Shown: positions 1 to 13,256 of the stretch, piece after piece
Position numbering within the stretch: the stretch's first letter is position 1
How the letters are laid out: each line of letters starts with the position of its first letter
Source of the DNA: Aquanectria penicillioides
Lineage: Eukaryota; Ascomycota; Sordariomycetes; Hypocreales; Nectriaceae
Direction of reading: 5' to 3'
Length of the DNA: 64,000 nt
NCBI GenBank assembly: GCA_003415625.1
Contig: PYIU01000001.1
Coordinates: 6,326,210-6,390,209, forward strand
Notes under the pieces: generated by a model
Seen by the model: only the letters and a program-made list of their open reading frames with translations
The model's database searches: none
Told to the model about the DNA's origin: nothing
Position numbers and translations under genes: made by a program

Positions 1-1136
1 AAGTGGGTTGATTACACCAACAAATTTGGGTTGGGATACATTTTGAATGACGGGAGCGTGGGCTGCATTCTGCGAGATATCCCTACCGCAGAAGGCAGCA
101 AAACCGCGCTGCTCCCTCCGGCTGGCGTGTTCATTCGTGGAGCCGAGAGGCACATCCTGCGACGCCAGGATGAGTCTTACTCCGACAGGAGTCAGCCTCT
201 CCCAATGGCAGAGCCCATCAAGTTCTTTGAAAACAACGGTGAAACAGGTCTTTCAGAGGTCATGGTCTCTCCCGAGCACTTCCGTGTATCGGTGAACGAT
301 GACGGTACTGCTGGCAAGATGCAGCCTGGCAAGGATATCTTCCAACACCGAAAACGTGAGAGGATTATTCTCTGGAAGAAGTTTGCCAATTACATGATTG
401 CCTACGGAAGAGACGATGTTGTGCCGGTTGAAGAGACCGACATGGCAGGGGCTATGTCTCCAGGGCAAAAGGGCACCATGGCCGAGCTTGTGACATTCTA
501 TCAGCGATTCGGTGATGTTGGATGTTGGGTGTTCTGCGATGGCCATCTCCAAGTAAGTCAAAAAAATCACCTGTCTAGTAAATCGTATGGGGCACTAACA
601 TGAAATAGTTCAACTTCCCAGACCACACCAAAATCGTGATCGATTCTACAGGCACCTGGTGCCACTTCTGGCATTTGCCTCAGGATGCTGCCGAGAGCCT
701 TGCCTCAACTGGCACTATCGGAGCTGCTGCATTGGACGATCGCTCAATGCTCTCGTACCCTCTCCAGACTCTGCTCAACTTTCAGGCAAAAGCCTCGACA
801 GCTCGTCCTACCCGTACCAGCACTACGCGAAGACGACCCGAGATTGACCCCGAGCTCCAGGGCATTCCTGCGGCAAACGACTTCCGTCGAAAGATTACCT
901 TCATCAAGGATGTCGTCAAGGAGTGGGTTGTGAACGGAGGTATGGGCAACAGTGACATGAGTCGAGAGGGCCGCCTTCGATGGGGTGGATTCCGAGAGAC
1001 GATCAACGCGAATGCTCCTCAAAAGCACGTCTGGGTCACTGTTGGAGCTCGATGGGGCGACCAGCGGCTGTCCACATATGTCGACCCGCGTAGGCCGTGG
1101 GAGCTTGGCGCTGACGTGGATTCTGCGAGGCGATGA
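1..1136 (+). CDS. CDC5: Polo-like kinase, C-terminal part with both polo boxes (5' partial)
   Basis: Only the C-terminal regulatory half of a polo-family Ser/Thr kinase is in the window; the kinase domain lies to the left. Translation from base 1 opens with polo box 1 (KWVDYTNKFGLGYILNDGSV). One intron (GTAAGT at 553, TAG ending at 608) separates it from exon 2, which begins FNFPDHTKIVIDSTG, the polo box 2 strand containing the D-H-T-K motif. The tail includes KEWVVNGGMGNS and WVTVGARWGDQR, which resemble the C-terminal extension of fungal Cdc5/Plo1 proteins. It ends with a TGA at 1134-1136. Polo boxes bind phosphorylated docking sites and direct the kinase to spindle poles, kinetochores and the division site. 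The identification rests on the two polo boxes and their order; the symbol follows the yeast orthologue. Confidence 0.92.
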
Positions 1137-2094
1137 GGACAGGACGGGTTTTGATGACAGCGAGGCGTTGTTTTCATTCTGCTTTCTTCTTGCATGCCCT
1201 AATGAGCAATGATGCACTTCCATGTAGACAAAGAAAGGTTCGCCAAAGCTAGTCGGCGTTTCTGGAACATTTTGCGCGGCGCAGTAAGGGTTTACAGGGG
1301 CTTAGGCAACTTGCTTTAGAGTTTTTGGGCTTCATGTTTTGAAGTCGTAATGATTATGCCATTTCCCGGTTCAGTCAGTACTGATCTAGTTCGCTGTGTT
1401 ACTTGAATCAAGCTATGTATGGTTTGTCAATCGATGAAAGACTCGAGGTGTATTGTGCCGTGTCGCATTTGCCTAGTTCCTTATTCTCGCCTAATTTCTT
1501 GAGAATCAGTCAGTTGAACTAACTAGTTGTAGTTCCGACGCAGTAAGAAGAGATTTATGCGGTTGGGCAAATTTCGCAGAATTTTCTTCTCCAGGTTTCA
1601 TTTCATGAAAACCAACGAATACCCAGCTATGCAACCATGACAGCTGTGACGCTTTTGTGTTAGCTGAGAATTAGATAAATCCCATGCTGAGTGGTTGGGC
1701 GGGCTCCTTATCCGCCGCAAGACGCAGCACCAGTAGCAGGAAAAAACTCGAAGTGTAGGGCTCTACCAACAAGAGATCCCCTGTCGATGCATCTTACTCC
1801 AGGCTTCCATGGCTGGGAAGAGTCACACGTTCGCGGCTACATCCTTTGTCAATTATCAAGTCGCCAAGACCATCAAAACATTACATCTCTCCATCAAGAA
1901 AAGCTTCTAGTCGTGGTGCCCGTAGCGGCGTTGCACATCCAACACCACGCAACCAGAACGACGAGGCACATTCAACAGACACGACATCGCCCATCGTCAT
2001 CAACCATTTTGCCGCCATCGCATCTCATCTCATCCTTCTCTATCCATCATCATCCGACCGACCATTTAGGTCAAATCACTTTTATCTCCCCAAA
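1137..2094. other. Intergenic region: polo kinase 3' flank and F-box gene 5' flank
   Basis: No coding signal is seen. The first half is the moderately AT-rich 3' flank of the polo kinase gene. The part from about 1850 is a CA/TC-rich leader typical of a fungal 5' UTR, with many CATC and CCATC words, running into the ATG at 2095. The open frames across it lack family character and are probably chance. Confidence 0.6.
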
Positions 2095-4583
2095 ATGCGC
2101 ATCTCTCATGAGAGCTGCACTCTATGCGGCTTGCTCATTCACGGAGAAGAGGGCGAGGCTCGTCTTCGTAGGGCATTGATCAATTCCATCATATTTTCCC
2201 GCAAACATACAACTCACCCATTATATAGTTGCTCCCGGCCCGGAAGACGTATTCTTGATCAAATTTCAGACAAAACCGCATGCTCACCGCCTCTGGTCGG
2301 TGACTACTCTGGCCGATCCGGAATGGGACGACGACAAGTTGGACGCTGCCCGAAAGCAATGGAACGAAAACGACCAGTTTGACTACTTCTTTCACAATTC
2401 ATGCCTCCTCCTCCTTAAGGAAGCATTCCGGCCTCACCCTATCCCACTCCAACGGCTGTATCAGGTATGTAGTTCGTTCCCAAAGCTCAAACACGACTTC
2501 ATCAATGTCGACTGGGGCCACGACTACCGCTTGGGCGGCTGGAAAAACACCAACGGGTATTATCCATGGGAGGACCGGCGTGTCAGCCCCAGCCTCGGTT
2601 GTAACAAAGTGAGACTATTTACCGGACATAATGCGTACCATATACCCGAGATTGAAGATGTCCTCTCCCGAGTCGCCCAAGACCCGCCTCGTGGTAGCGA
2701 GTCAACCACAACGTCAACGACATCAGCGACATCGACAACAGCAACAACAGAATCAACCACAGCAGAAACAACCCCGCAAGAAACGACGGCAACAGATATA
2801 GCTGAGACAACACTTGCAAGAGACTTCCAAGACCTGTCTTGTACTAGTACGTCAGCAACACCGCTGCCGGAAACGACAACAGAGATAACACCCGCTGAAG
2901 ACTGCTTCTCATACTTGCCCCCGGAGATTTGCGAGGCAATCGCCGCCCACCTGTCTATCTCAGACTTTCTGAATTCCCGTCTAGCCTCCAGGGCGTTCGC
3001 ACCCATCTTTGACAGCCAGCAGTTCTGGGCCTCAAAATTCAAGGGCTCAGGAAGGCGTTCGTGGCTCTTTGAGTCACAGCGAGTGGACAAGTGTCGGGAT
3101 TGGCGCTCGCTATACCGCGAAACTCGCAAGCCACGCCTCAGCATTGACCTGGAAAACAGAAGGCGAGTCTGGTATCTTGTCTTGGATATCGTGCGCCTCG
3201 TCCATCTCCGTTGGAGTGACTTATCCGCTGCTCCTGTGCTGCCTGGTCCCAGTAGAGAGGTGACGCGGGAGGTGAGCGCCATGATACAGCATTCCGAACC
3301 AGGTCGCTCACTCTCATTCCGGAACGGATGTCGTCTCTTTCACAAGCAATTTGTTCTCATCCCCTCGGATCTCGCACGCTTGTCCGTACACAAGACCTAT
3401 GTTGGCAAGAAGGGCTACATCTGTGGCATTGTGCTCACCTCAGCCTCTGGGAGTGCTATTAACATCGGATTTCAATCCCCTACCTTTCAGTCCGTCGAAC
3501 TTCCCAGCAGGGTCAGAGGGTTTATTATCAAGGTAGGTCCAAAGGGGATACATGCACTTCGGTGCATCTGTGAAGGGGACCAGAAAACTCGATGGATCGG
3601 GTCCATACAGGATTGCCCCGTCACAAAGCGGCTCGTCATGTCAAGTCCCATATATGCCATCACAGCAAGTTTCGATGTAGGGGTTAAACATCCCTCTGCT
3701 TATCAGTGTGTTCAGTAGACTAACTAATCCTCGCAGTATTGCAAATTAGTCAGTCTAGCAGCACATTCACTTCCCCCGTCGAACCCAGCCGCCTGTGAGC
3801 CAGAGTGCGAGCCACAGCTCAAAAACTTGGGACTCTGGTCCCCCAAAATCCCAGGTTCACCTTTGAACATACATGAGCCGCCCTTTGGCACCGACAACAT
3901 CTACACCACAGGTTACGCTCCCATATTTTGGTTTTCATTTGGAGACCAGGGAGGCACCAGACTCAAAAACCTCACGTGCATATCTGCCGTCACCCAACAA
4001 GGCATCTCCCGGCTCCAGTTTTCATACGAGGGTCATAAGGACAAGTCCCTAGGGCCGCCCGAGAAGTGTGCCACTACCGCAAGTAGTCTCATTCCCTTTT
4101 ATCTTAGCGGGCCGAGGGGCGAGCGTGTAATCGGCGTCGATGTGTGCAGAGACTTGAGGACCACAAACGGAGATGAAGATGAGTTATCAGGACGGCCCAT
4201 CTGGGGCCTAAAGGTAAGTGAATGGTAGATGCAGCGAAAGCTTGTTGAGGACCAGCACGGCTTATTTATTTGGGTTGTTTTACTTTAGTTACACACAAAT
4301 TGGAACAGAACGGGCCTCCTATCCAGAAAGCTTGGGGGGTCTTCGATTGACGAGATGACAACCACGTCTATCAAGCCTCCTGAAGGAGAAGTTATCACTG
4401 GCTTCTATGCTGCAAAGGTATGCATTGTGGTTAAAGCAACCGTCAATCAATTAAGAATATTATTCTATTTAGCTAACGTCTGCAAAGGACTTTGGGCTCG
4501 GCTTCACGCAGTTTGGAGTCATTTCTGAAGCAGTAAATGATGAAACGAGGAATTCTTTAACAGATAATAGCATTCGCGCTTAA
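2095..4583 (+). CDS. F-box domain protein with Thr/Ser-rich linker
   Basis: Predicted 745-residue protein in five exons: 2095-2167, 2229-3676, 3737-4213, 4289-4417 and 4473-4583. Each intron is GT..AG, 55-75 nt, and the joined length is an exact multiple of three. The start is chosen because ESCTLCGLLIHGEEGE follows directly; this Cys-containing N-terminus is common in Fusarium-type F-box proteins. A Thr/Ser/Ala-rich low-complexity linker (about residues 178-245) precedes the F-box (about 250-295), which starts FSYLPPEICEAIAAHLSISD. The C-terminal half looks like a beta-rich substrate-binding domain without recognisable WD or LRR repeats. F-box proteins recruit targets to SCF ubiquitin ligases through Skp1; the target here cannot be inferred. 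The gene is convergent with the chitin synthase, with 271 bp between stop codons. A possible GTATGT donor near 2466 was not used because the frame stays open and the protein reads smoothly across it. Confidence 0.85.
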
Positions 4584-4854
4584 AAACAACCAATTATACT
4601 ATGTACATCAAACCACTCGAGGAATCGACGCCTTCCAATGCCTTTCCTGATCGCCTCTATACAGCGAGCGTGACCATTCCGAGTCATCTCCGCCTCTTGC
4701 ACACACGAAGGATATAAAACTAACAGCATCTTCAACAAGCCTCTCCCATATTATATATGCGTGTAAGTGTGTGCGCGTGCGGGTGTCCTTATACAACCAA
4801 CTCCCGTCCTTTTGAACCATCATGCCGTGAACCCAGCCCCGTAGCGCCAAATAT

Positions 4855-7800
4855 TCAAGCATCAGAGTAGTACTCCTCATTATAATGGTGTCCAGGAGGG
4901 CTTGTCCAGCTACCTCCGCCACCTCCGCCACCTCCGCCACCAACAACATTCTCACGCGAGCCCCAGTAGCCATTCTTACTTCGCTTGTCGCGCTCGAACT
5001 CGGCCCAACGCTTCATGGTAATCTTGCTGCTATCGAACTCGCCTTCTGCTTCGTGGCCAGACTTCTTCGTCTCGCCATCCGTCTTTCTGGTGTCACCCCA
5101 GGAGAAGTCGTCAAACTTCCAGAACGCATAGGTTGGCAGGACAAAGTTCCAGATGGGCAGAGCAAAGAGATAGATCAACATCCAGACCAGGTACGACCAC
5201 GAGTGAGCGGTGACGACGACAAGGAGACCGGGGAGGCCCAAAATGAGACCCAGGAGAACAAGAGGGATAATCTGCGGTGGCGAATTGATAATCGAAGTAA
5301 CAACTAAAGGAATCGTTAGTAAGATAACATGCAAACGACATGAGCTAAATTTTCATTACGTACCAACATAAAAGGTGAAGGCGATGGCAGCTGGAAGGAC
5401 TAGGGTACCCATGAGTTCGACAAAGATGACGAACTGCATACTGAAGCAGAAAGTACCGCAGAGGTCACGAACCAGGACAAGCTCCATGAGGTTGTGGATG
5501 GTCGAGTTGATCCAGCGACGTCGCTGCGAGAGAAGAACCATGAATTTGTCGGGCACAGTAGTCTTGCACACGGCCTGGGGAACGAAGACTTGCTTTCGCT
5601 TAGGGAACGTTCGCAGCATCAGCGTGGTCAAGAAACGATCCTCACCGAGGAGATACAAGTTCTTCTCATGTAGGGTCTCCACCACATTCTCGGAGTAATG
5701 CTCGACGATATCAGGGTTTGCAAGGATGGGCACCCAGTAGTTCTGCCCTCCCTTGGGCGCCTTGATTCGGTACATGCAGAAACAACCTGGCAAGCAAGTT
5801 ACACCACCAAAGACGGACTCGAAAGCCTTGGCAGAGTGGTGAGAGACGAAGTACTCAAATACCTGGATAGCAGTAACCCAACTATCTCGCTTATTGGCAA
5901 TCTTTGTCTCGCCACAGAGACCCATGATTTCGGGATCCTTGACCATTGCGGAGACCATGTGCGTCAAACTGTCTGGGAAAACCTTCGTGTCGGCATCAAC
6001 CATGAGAATAATCTCATAGTAGTCAGGCGAGATTCCAGTGACCTTCCAGAGACCGTTGAACATTTCGTACTCGAGCTCAGTCATGCGTTCGTCGAACATG
6101 ACCTTCTGGAGGAACGACATGAGAATAACCTGCGTGTCTCGCTTTCCTCGGTTACCAGGCTTGGACTTGCGAGCTTCTTCGGGAGTTCCGGTCTTGACGA
6201 CAACCATCATGGGAACACGCTGCTGTCGGTCGAGAGGAATCTGGGAGTCGTGGCCGTAATCATAGAAACCGCAATAAACCTTGGCCATGTTGTGTCGTTT
6301 GGAGCCAGTAGCAACAGCAACGTAGGAGAAAGCTTGAACCTGTTCGGGAGGGATAGTGTGGTCCTTGAGCATACCCAAGCACACATCGGGGGTCGAAAGC
6401 TTCTCTCCCTTACCCTTGATCATACCATCGCAAATAACAACAATGACCTTGTGACTGTTTGGGTAATCGGTGGTGGCAATCGAGTTGAGAGTGGTTCGGA
6501 TACCTTCCTCTCCTTCCGAGTAGCAAGTAACCAGACACATGGTGTGGGCCAGGGGGAAACCAAAGGGCATCCAGTCTGAGGGAGGCTGGGGAACAACGGC
6601 ATCATGAATGAAGCCAGCTGGGCCAGGTCCGTCAGTGGGAGTGCCGCTGGCGTAAGGGTCGCTTCGGAGGAAACTGGCACGGCTGTCGTTGCTCTGCTTA
6701 TAAATGGAACCGGGTTGAAGCAACTGGCTGGAGGTACCCTGACTAGCCATGGTGGTCGGTACTCGTCCACGCTGGCCGAGTCGCTCAGGGCCGCCGACGG
6801 TGGAGAAACGGGAAGTGGTAGGGAGGAATGATCCACGCTTGCTAGTTCGGTCCGAGGATCCGACAACAGTGCTTCCAGGGTCACCGGGCAATCTAATGGG
6901 CGTTCGGTAGATATCCTCAGACCAATCCTCAATCTGGCGGTTACGCTTTCGGCGGTCAGAGCTCTGCGAGGTCTTGTCCGCGGCATATTTGCGGGAGATG
7001 AACCACTGGAAGATGAGGGCCAGAACAAAGCGAGCACCAACGACTCCCAAAATCAAAGCAAGGGCACAATACAAGACGACCTTGGAGGCGATGCAGCCAA
7101 CAGTTTCGGTATCAATGGAGCCGACCTTGATGATTTCCTCGAAGCACTGAGCGTACTGCTTGTCACTGGAGGACTGGAACATGCGGGTAACATCGCGGCC
7201 ACGAAGCGCCTTGTTCACACTGGAGCTAGTATCCCTGATTTCTTTGAAGCGATCGGGAATGTCGACTTGAGAAGAGTTGAACCAGTTCAAGAGATCGAGA
7301 TCCAAGACACTTCCGGAGTAAACCATCAGGTTTCGGGAACTGTTCTTGACGTCGTCCCAGGTGAAATAAACGTCTGCGGTGCCGCTGAGGTCGACGTAGA
7401 AAGAGTTTCGTGCGTTCGAGGTAGTGTGACAAGCGTAACCGAGATAGTAGGGAATGGTCAAATTAGGCTTGGTCGAGCCGTCTTGATTGAAGGGTGTGCA
7501 GGGGAAGTACCAGGCGAGGTCGCCGTCGCTGTTGGTAGGTACATCGGACTTGTCTGAGCGAGTAATCAGACCTTTGCACTTGCCATTGACGTTCTGGAAC
7601 AAGAAGCTGCCGTCCTGTCCTCCATGTTTATCGGTAAGATCATAGAGAACGTTAGCACCCAGGCCATCAGATCGCAGCGGGATTCCTTCAGCGGCGGGAT
7701 GGTGTGAGGTGGAAAGATCATAGGCAACGCCATGGAAGATCATGTAGCCGGAGTCAACCTTGTTAACGCGCAGTCGCTCAGACGGCGTTCCACAAACAGT

Positions 7801-8599
7801 TGCAGTGAAACCAAAAGTGATGAAACCGACAATGGCCATAATGACGAGAATGACACTGATCAATCCCATCTTTTTCTCGCCAAGCTCGCTGTTGCGCGCG
7901 AGTCGGCATACCGCAGCACTTCATGATGAAGGCAGGAGCCCAAAAGGTGACAATGGCACAGTAAACATTCCAGAAGCTGGGAGGTCGAAGGTTCTCTTCA
8001 ATCTGCTGCTTGCTCTTGCGCTTCGAAGATGACTTCTTGGTAATCTTGCCCGACTTGGACCGCTTGGGGTTGTGAGGTCGGGAATTGGCGCGCGACCTCC
8101 CCTTCTCCTGATCACCGCTGGCGTGTCGTCGCGAGCCACGGGGCGAGTTTTCGGAATCATTATCCTTGAGATTGGAGCCCGACCTCTCCGTTGAGCCCTC
8201 CAAATCCTCGAGGATCGGATCATTTCCGGTGGACGACGGGAGGACGTTCATGTGGGCGGCATGCTTGTGGTAGTGGTAGTTGCGGTGGTCTTTATCGATT
8301 CGGTTTCTCTCGGGTCGAACCAGACTCTTCTTTCGGGTGGGCTGGCCGGAGCCGCTGCCCTGCCTGTAGTTGCCAGGGGGACTGGTTGGCGACAGAGGCA
8401 TACTCTCTGTATTGGAATTAGGACCGATGGTTTCAGCGAAGGAAGAAGCAGATTTCCCACGTTGATGTTGTCCTCCTACAGGATGGTAATCTCCGCCCTC
8501 GATGTCAGCAGGGCGTGACCTCCTCGAGGAGGGAGCGTTCCGGTAGACATTGCGTTGATCATACGTGGGGCTCGCGCCCGGCCGTTCGGGGAGAGACAT
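4855..8599 (-). CDS. CHS4: Class IV chitin synthase (Chs3 type), with an apparent 1-nt frameshift
   Basis: A membrane glycosyltransferase that polymerises chitin from UDP-GlcNAc. Exon 1 runs from 8599 to 5364 and exon 2 from 5303 to 4855; the intron at 5304-5363 has GTACGT and TTTAG ends. A basic, disordered N-terminus (about 215 residues) is followed by two membrane segments, a cytochrome-b5-like region ([15 protein letters not shown]), and the GT2 catalytic core from about residue 675. The core carries VDADTK (about 870), EDRFLTTL (about 989) and [12 protein letters not shown] (about 1028). It ends with several membrane helices and a cytosolic WGDTRKT tail with a Gly run. The frame breaks at the A5 run (7871-7875 on +): AQQRAWREK lies in one frame and [16 protein letters not shown] in the next. 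Removing one A gives exactly 1227 residues, normal for class IV, and joins two conserved stretches. I infer a sequence error. The symbol follows the Neurospora/Magnaporthe class IV naming. Confidence 0.94.
7871..7875 (-). other. Apparent +1 homopolymer indel inside the chitin synthase
   Basis: On the coding strand the sequence reads CGA GAA AAA GAT, leaving the chitin synthase frame. With four A rather than five it reads CGA GAA AAG ATG GGA (R-E-K-M-G), as expected between two conserved stretches. No GT..AG intron of suitable length fits here without deleting conserved residues. Confidence 0.8.
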
Positions 8600-11500
8600 G
8601 GCCCTAGAATGCGGAATTAGGGTCAGAGAACACTTGAGCGTGATAATAGAGGAGGCAAATGATCGTGATGGCGCAGGGAGACTTCACCCTTTTGCCTGCG
8701 AAAGGAGGCGACGGGTTATGGGGCCAGGGCGTGCGAGATGGGTTTGGATCGACGGGCGGCAAGGGGGGACAGACGTTCAGCGGGCAACCACGCGATGTCG
8801 AAAAGAGCGCCAAAAGACGACAACGTCGACGACGGAGGATTGAGGTGAAGGGGAAAACCAGTCGCACCACAAACCAAATGGAGGTATGCTGAATGTATCG
8901 AGACGGTGTTGCAGGAAGACTCACGGGAGGCTTTGTTATGGCTGTTTGGCAGCCCCAAGACAAGATTGCGTTCAGATGGGAAGATCCCTGTTTGTGGCAG
9001 GAATGGGTTTCTCGGGAGACGGTCGAGGTGTAAGGTGTGAAGGTGGTAAGCGCACTGACAGCGCGAACGTGCCACGGCGAGCACCCTCACAGCGTCGAGG
9101 GTCCGAAATCAAGACTCAGCGAAGCAGGAACGCAAGCATCAATCTGCAGAGGCCAAAGCAAAGGCACGACGCCGTTGTTTGGAGTAGACGAGCGATGGGC
9201 AGTGAGCAATGAGAGATGGGATGGGATATGGGGCGTGGAGCCAGCAACGCTGGGTTTTGCTTGGACGACGGGCAGCTGGCAGCGAAGGACAGCGGGGCCC
9301 TGGATTTTTCGGCAGCAGACCCAGGGGCAGCGCGAGGAAGAACAGTAATGAAACAGTCCCCCTAGCCGTGGTTCGAGCGTCGCCGGAACCCAGCGGAGTG
9401 AATGAAGAAAAAAATAAAGTGCAGAGCGAAAAGCAATGAGAACTAAAAGTAATAGTGAAACCCGGGCGGGAATGCACAGCGACGGAACGAACGAGAGGAG
9501 TGAGCGAGTGTCTGGGGGGGGGAAAAAACCCGGCTGAGCGAGGGAGTTGGGCGTGAGCGTGAGCGTGAGCGAGGGTGAGAGAGGAAGAGAAGAGTGCAAC
9601 CCTTAGCAGACGCAGACGCAGACGCAGCTGGGACGGCCGACATGAAGGGAGAAGGGGGGGAGCCGTGTGGGAAGACGGCTGGCACACACTGTCCCCAAAT
9701 TGGCGGTTAGCCAGGCATGATACAGTGCGGTCGTCCACCAATCTACCTACACGACAATGCGCTATACTGCACACTACCTTGCCCCGACCTGCTTTGCACG
9801 CTTTACGCTTCCTTGCCATGCCTCGCTCCGTACCTTGCCTTGGCTTGCCTTATGACCTCTTCCATGCCTTACTTGCCTTTCCTGACCTGACCTTACATGG
9901 GACGCTGCGGCACAGTACCACCTGCGTCCTGCACACAAGGGAACTTGGGCCGGATCAAGCAACCCAAGCTGAAGACCGTCCCTGCACTCGATGCAACTCG
10001 CTTTCCCCGGGGCTCGGAGAAAAAAAAAAGCAATCGACTACGTACGACACGGCGAGATCGAGAGCAAAGGAGCAGCTGGAGCGCGATAGCCCGCCATGGC
10101 CGGAGGTTTGCACGAAAATCTTGGAAACCCCGGGCCGCCAGGTCAACCACTGTGTACTAACCCCTGTCGAGCCAAACTTGGCGAGCCCATATTTGGCTGG
10201 TCGTTGCCCCAGCACCACGCTCAATCCGTGCTAACGTCCTGCTGACCTAGGTTACACTGCTTGTACCCTCCAAGTCACGCGCGACCGTCTCCTCGCTCCC
10301 GCATGGCGTCATGACTTGTCCAGCCAGCCATGGTCGGCCGTGGTTCTGAAAGCCACCGACTCCCATTGGCTGCACCTCCAGCGTGGGATACATGACCGAT
10401 ACCTCGCTCCCCCCTTCTGGACCTGCTATTTTGAGCACCGCCACCAACAGCGCCAGCTGGCTCTAGGCCCAGGCTAAATTGACAGATTGGGGTCCAGCGA
10501 GGACGGTACGAGCAGGTATTGATGGGCAACGTTTCTCGTTTGTTTTCTTGTTCGTCGAGCCTCGACGAAGGCCCAAGTGGGTGTGGACGAAAAAAGGATT
10601 CCCCTCTCAAGTCGTATTGCATTTACCGAACCCTCGCAAATCCCGCGTGTAGCGACAAGCCTGCTGCTCCAAACGCTGCACTACGGACTATGCGGTGACG
10701 AATTCTACTTGCACCGCCCTGTTTGTGCCTCTCCGGATTGAACAGCTCAGCATGCTCATGCATCCGATCCGTCCTTGGTCTTGGCCTGGGTGGCCACGGG
10801 CCAAATCAGCAGGGATTCATTTCGTCCGTCCATTTCGCTTGCCTGGGGACGGCGGCCCCTTGCAGACCCACTTCCATTGCGCGCCCCGGCTCACCTGCGA
10901 TAGATCCTGAACAATAAAAGAGGGAAGAAAAATTGGCTGCAACTTATTCCAGTCACCTATTTGTTGACTGTCTTTTTTTTTTTTCGCTTCACATTCCATC
11001 GCGCGTTCCCTGGTTGGCTCAGCTTTCCTGGCCCCAACAAGGGCTAGGTTAAACCACATGAAGAACCAACCTCAATCCACCCCCATCTCCCCCAGGGTCC
11101 AATTTGCCGCTGTAATTAGGTTGGCATTATTAGTTGGTCCGGGATTTGCTTGGCTGGTTGATCCGTCACAACGCTATCAATTGGCGATTTTACGGCTTTC
11201 GATCTGGCCAAGGAGAAGGCTCCAAGCTGGGCCTTGGCAACGATTGACCTCAATTTGTCCCGTGTAGATCATCATAAGTGGTCTTGCTGAAACTCTGGCA
11301 TTTGTTGTGTATCGTTTCTCACACCGTGGCCAGCTTCTCTCCAATTTCTGGAAACCCCATCAGCACTGTATCAGAACATTTTTTTTCCGTCCTGTACAAC
11401 CCGTCTGTGCTCCGCATATTCCCACCTTAGACCTAACCACCTCCTCCCGTTCTTGTCGTTTGTCGCACATTCATTAGAAACCTGGCAGGTCCAATTCAAT

Positions 11501-12135
11501 GCGTACCGTGCAGCCCCGGACGCTGAGGTCGAGAACAGCCGCCGGTGTGGCCGCAAGGCCCGCGACCTCTCCCCACGTGGCCGGGGACCTCGCCTCCTAA
11601 CCCCCTCGACTCTGAGCAGCCTAGTTCAGCCTCCTCCTTCGATCTTGTCTTGGCTTGTCTTGGTGTTCTTCTGTACGGAGTACCCTGTACCTTCTTGCTC
11701 TCAAAGTGACAAGCACACTCGTCTTTTGTTTGCTATTCCTTGTGAGGTTAAATTCCCGCGGGGACGCCACGGGGCCTCGGCAACTGGATCGATCTTGGGT
11801 TAATGATTCAGTTTGCAATTGACTATTGACAATGGCGCTGACCATTACGTTGCTCCTCGTTGGTGTATATTGCACTCCTCGGAGTCCAGCCACGGACCTA
11901 ATTGTAATTTGAAATCCTCTTTCTTCTTTTGTGATGACAGTCATGCTTTGACATACCTTATACCGTGAGCCAAGTCTCTCTCTCACACCCGACTTTCGGG
12001 GAGGGCAAGTAGTCTATTTTGCGGATTCTTGTTTGTTGGTCTATTTTCAACGTTCCGCTTTTTGTGTGTTAGTCAAGTTGTTTGCTCGTATTGGTGAGAA
12101 GTAGTCTTCGGCTCAACGCGCTTTTTTGGACATCG

Positions 12136-12149
12136 CGAAGCGCGCTTCG
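12136..12149. repeat. 14-bp perfect palindrome
   Basis: CGAAGCGCGCTTCG equals its own reverse complement. It lies in the long gap between the chitin synthase and its activator. It could be a dimeric factor site or chance. Confidence 0.5.
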
Positions 12150-13256
12150 TGTGTGTGGGTCTAGGAGGCATATACACCACCAACCAACTATGCAATGAAT
12201 GGGATGTAGTTCGTATCCAAGTTTCTGGGGTATGGCGCTCCTATTGTCGTGTGACTTTCCTTTTTTAGTTCTACGGGTTTTGGTGATCTAGTGTTGTGCA
12301 TAAGAACGAGGCCAAAGCAAGTTAGAGGTTGATGACGGATGGCTAGGATTATGTTACCGGGTTGAACAATCACGAATTCAACCAATGATACAATGACAAA
12401 AAGGACAACAAAGGTCTGAATAAAACATCGAAGACCTGTCAAAGAATAAATGCAAAATATCATTACCAAAAACAGTCCATCACAGACACAGTAAATGGGG
12501 GCGAAAACGAAGACGGATGCTGATGTATAGGGTAGGCGATATAAATTTAGACCCCACCTCATCACTTCCCATGATGAATCTAATCTGATCGGACACATCA
12601 GCATCACCTGTCCATGCGGATACGTCTATTTATGGATATAATTTGCAAGGAACGGCCGTCAGCGTGAGATGTCACCGGGATCGAACGACCATGGCTATCT
12701 AGAAGCCCTCGATGTAGAGTATACAACCAACAGTTCCAGCGAACACCGCCGCACAACACAAGCCAAGAAAAGCGAATCCTGGCACCCCACGCCGTATTTT
12801 TGGAGTCTGACGAATGTCTACGTAAACTTGCGCATCGATTCGAGCAGATAGACCGGGCGGTGACGACTCACGAGACCAGAGCATGTTGGCGAGGAGCAGC
12901 CACGCACAGCCCGTCGTCATCCATTCCCGCGGGGTGGATCTGGACATCAGGCGCGGGGAGGGGAAACCACCAAAACCCCCTCCTCTCCTTCACCCAAAAC
13001 ACTCCAAAAATTGGACAACACGAAGCGCAGACACGAGATGCGGTTTTCCGGCAAAGCGACCCAACACGTCGCTTTGCGTGTTCCCTATTCCCCTCTGTGC
13101 GCAGCCCCAAAAGTCGTCGGAAGAATAATAGACCAGCGGGGTTTCCCCAATACTCATGCTAGCATCATCCTGGGCAATGCGTGGGATGCTCGAGTGGGAC
13201 CCATGGAACAACGTTGGTGGTTGATCCACACGTGGGCTCAGACTTTCTCGACCTCA

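Noticed and set aside
2466..2540. Possible intron (GTATGT donor) in F-box exon 2
   Set aside because: The frame is open through it and the translation LYQVCSSFPK..VDWGHDYR reads like conserved protein sequence.
9139..9819. 226-codon open frame on the minus strand
   Set aside because: Low-complexity Ala/His/Ser/Leu-rich translation over GTGAGC repeats, other frames equally open, no family motif.
12188..12607. 139-codon hydrophobic minus-strand frame
   Set aside because: Hydrophobicity comes from AT-rich sequence; no conserved motif or splice context.
12660..12700. tRNA-like B-box (GTTCGATCC) on the minus strand
   Set aside because: The flanking bases do not form a T-arm stem and no acceptor or A-box is found at the right distance.
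12699..12947. Minus-strand frame ending in a membrane-helix-like segment (GFAFLGLCCAAVFAGTVG)
   Set aside because: Attractive tail, and a GTGAGT..CAG intron fits upstream, but the joined frame has a stop codon just before the exon and no start; no family recognised.
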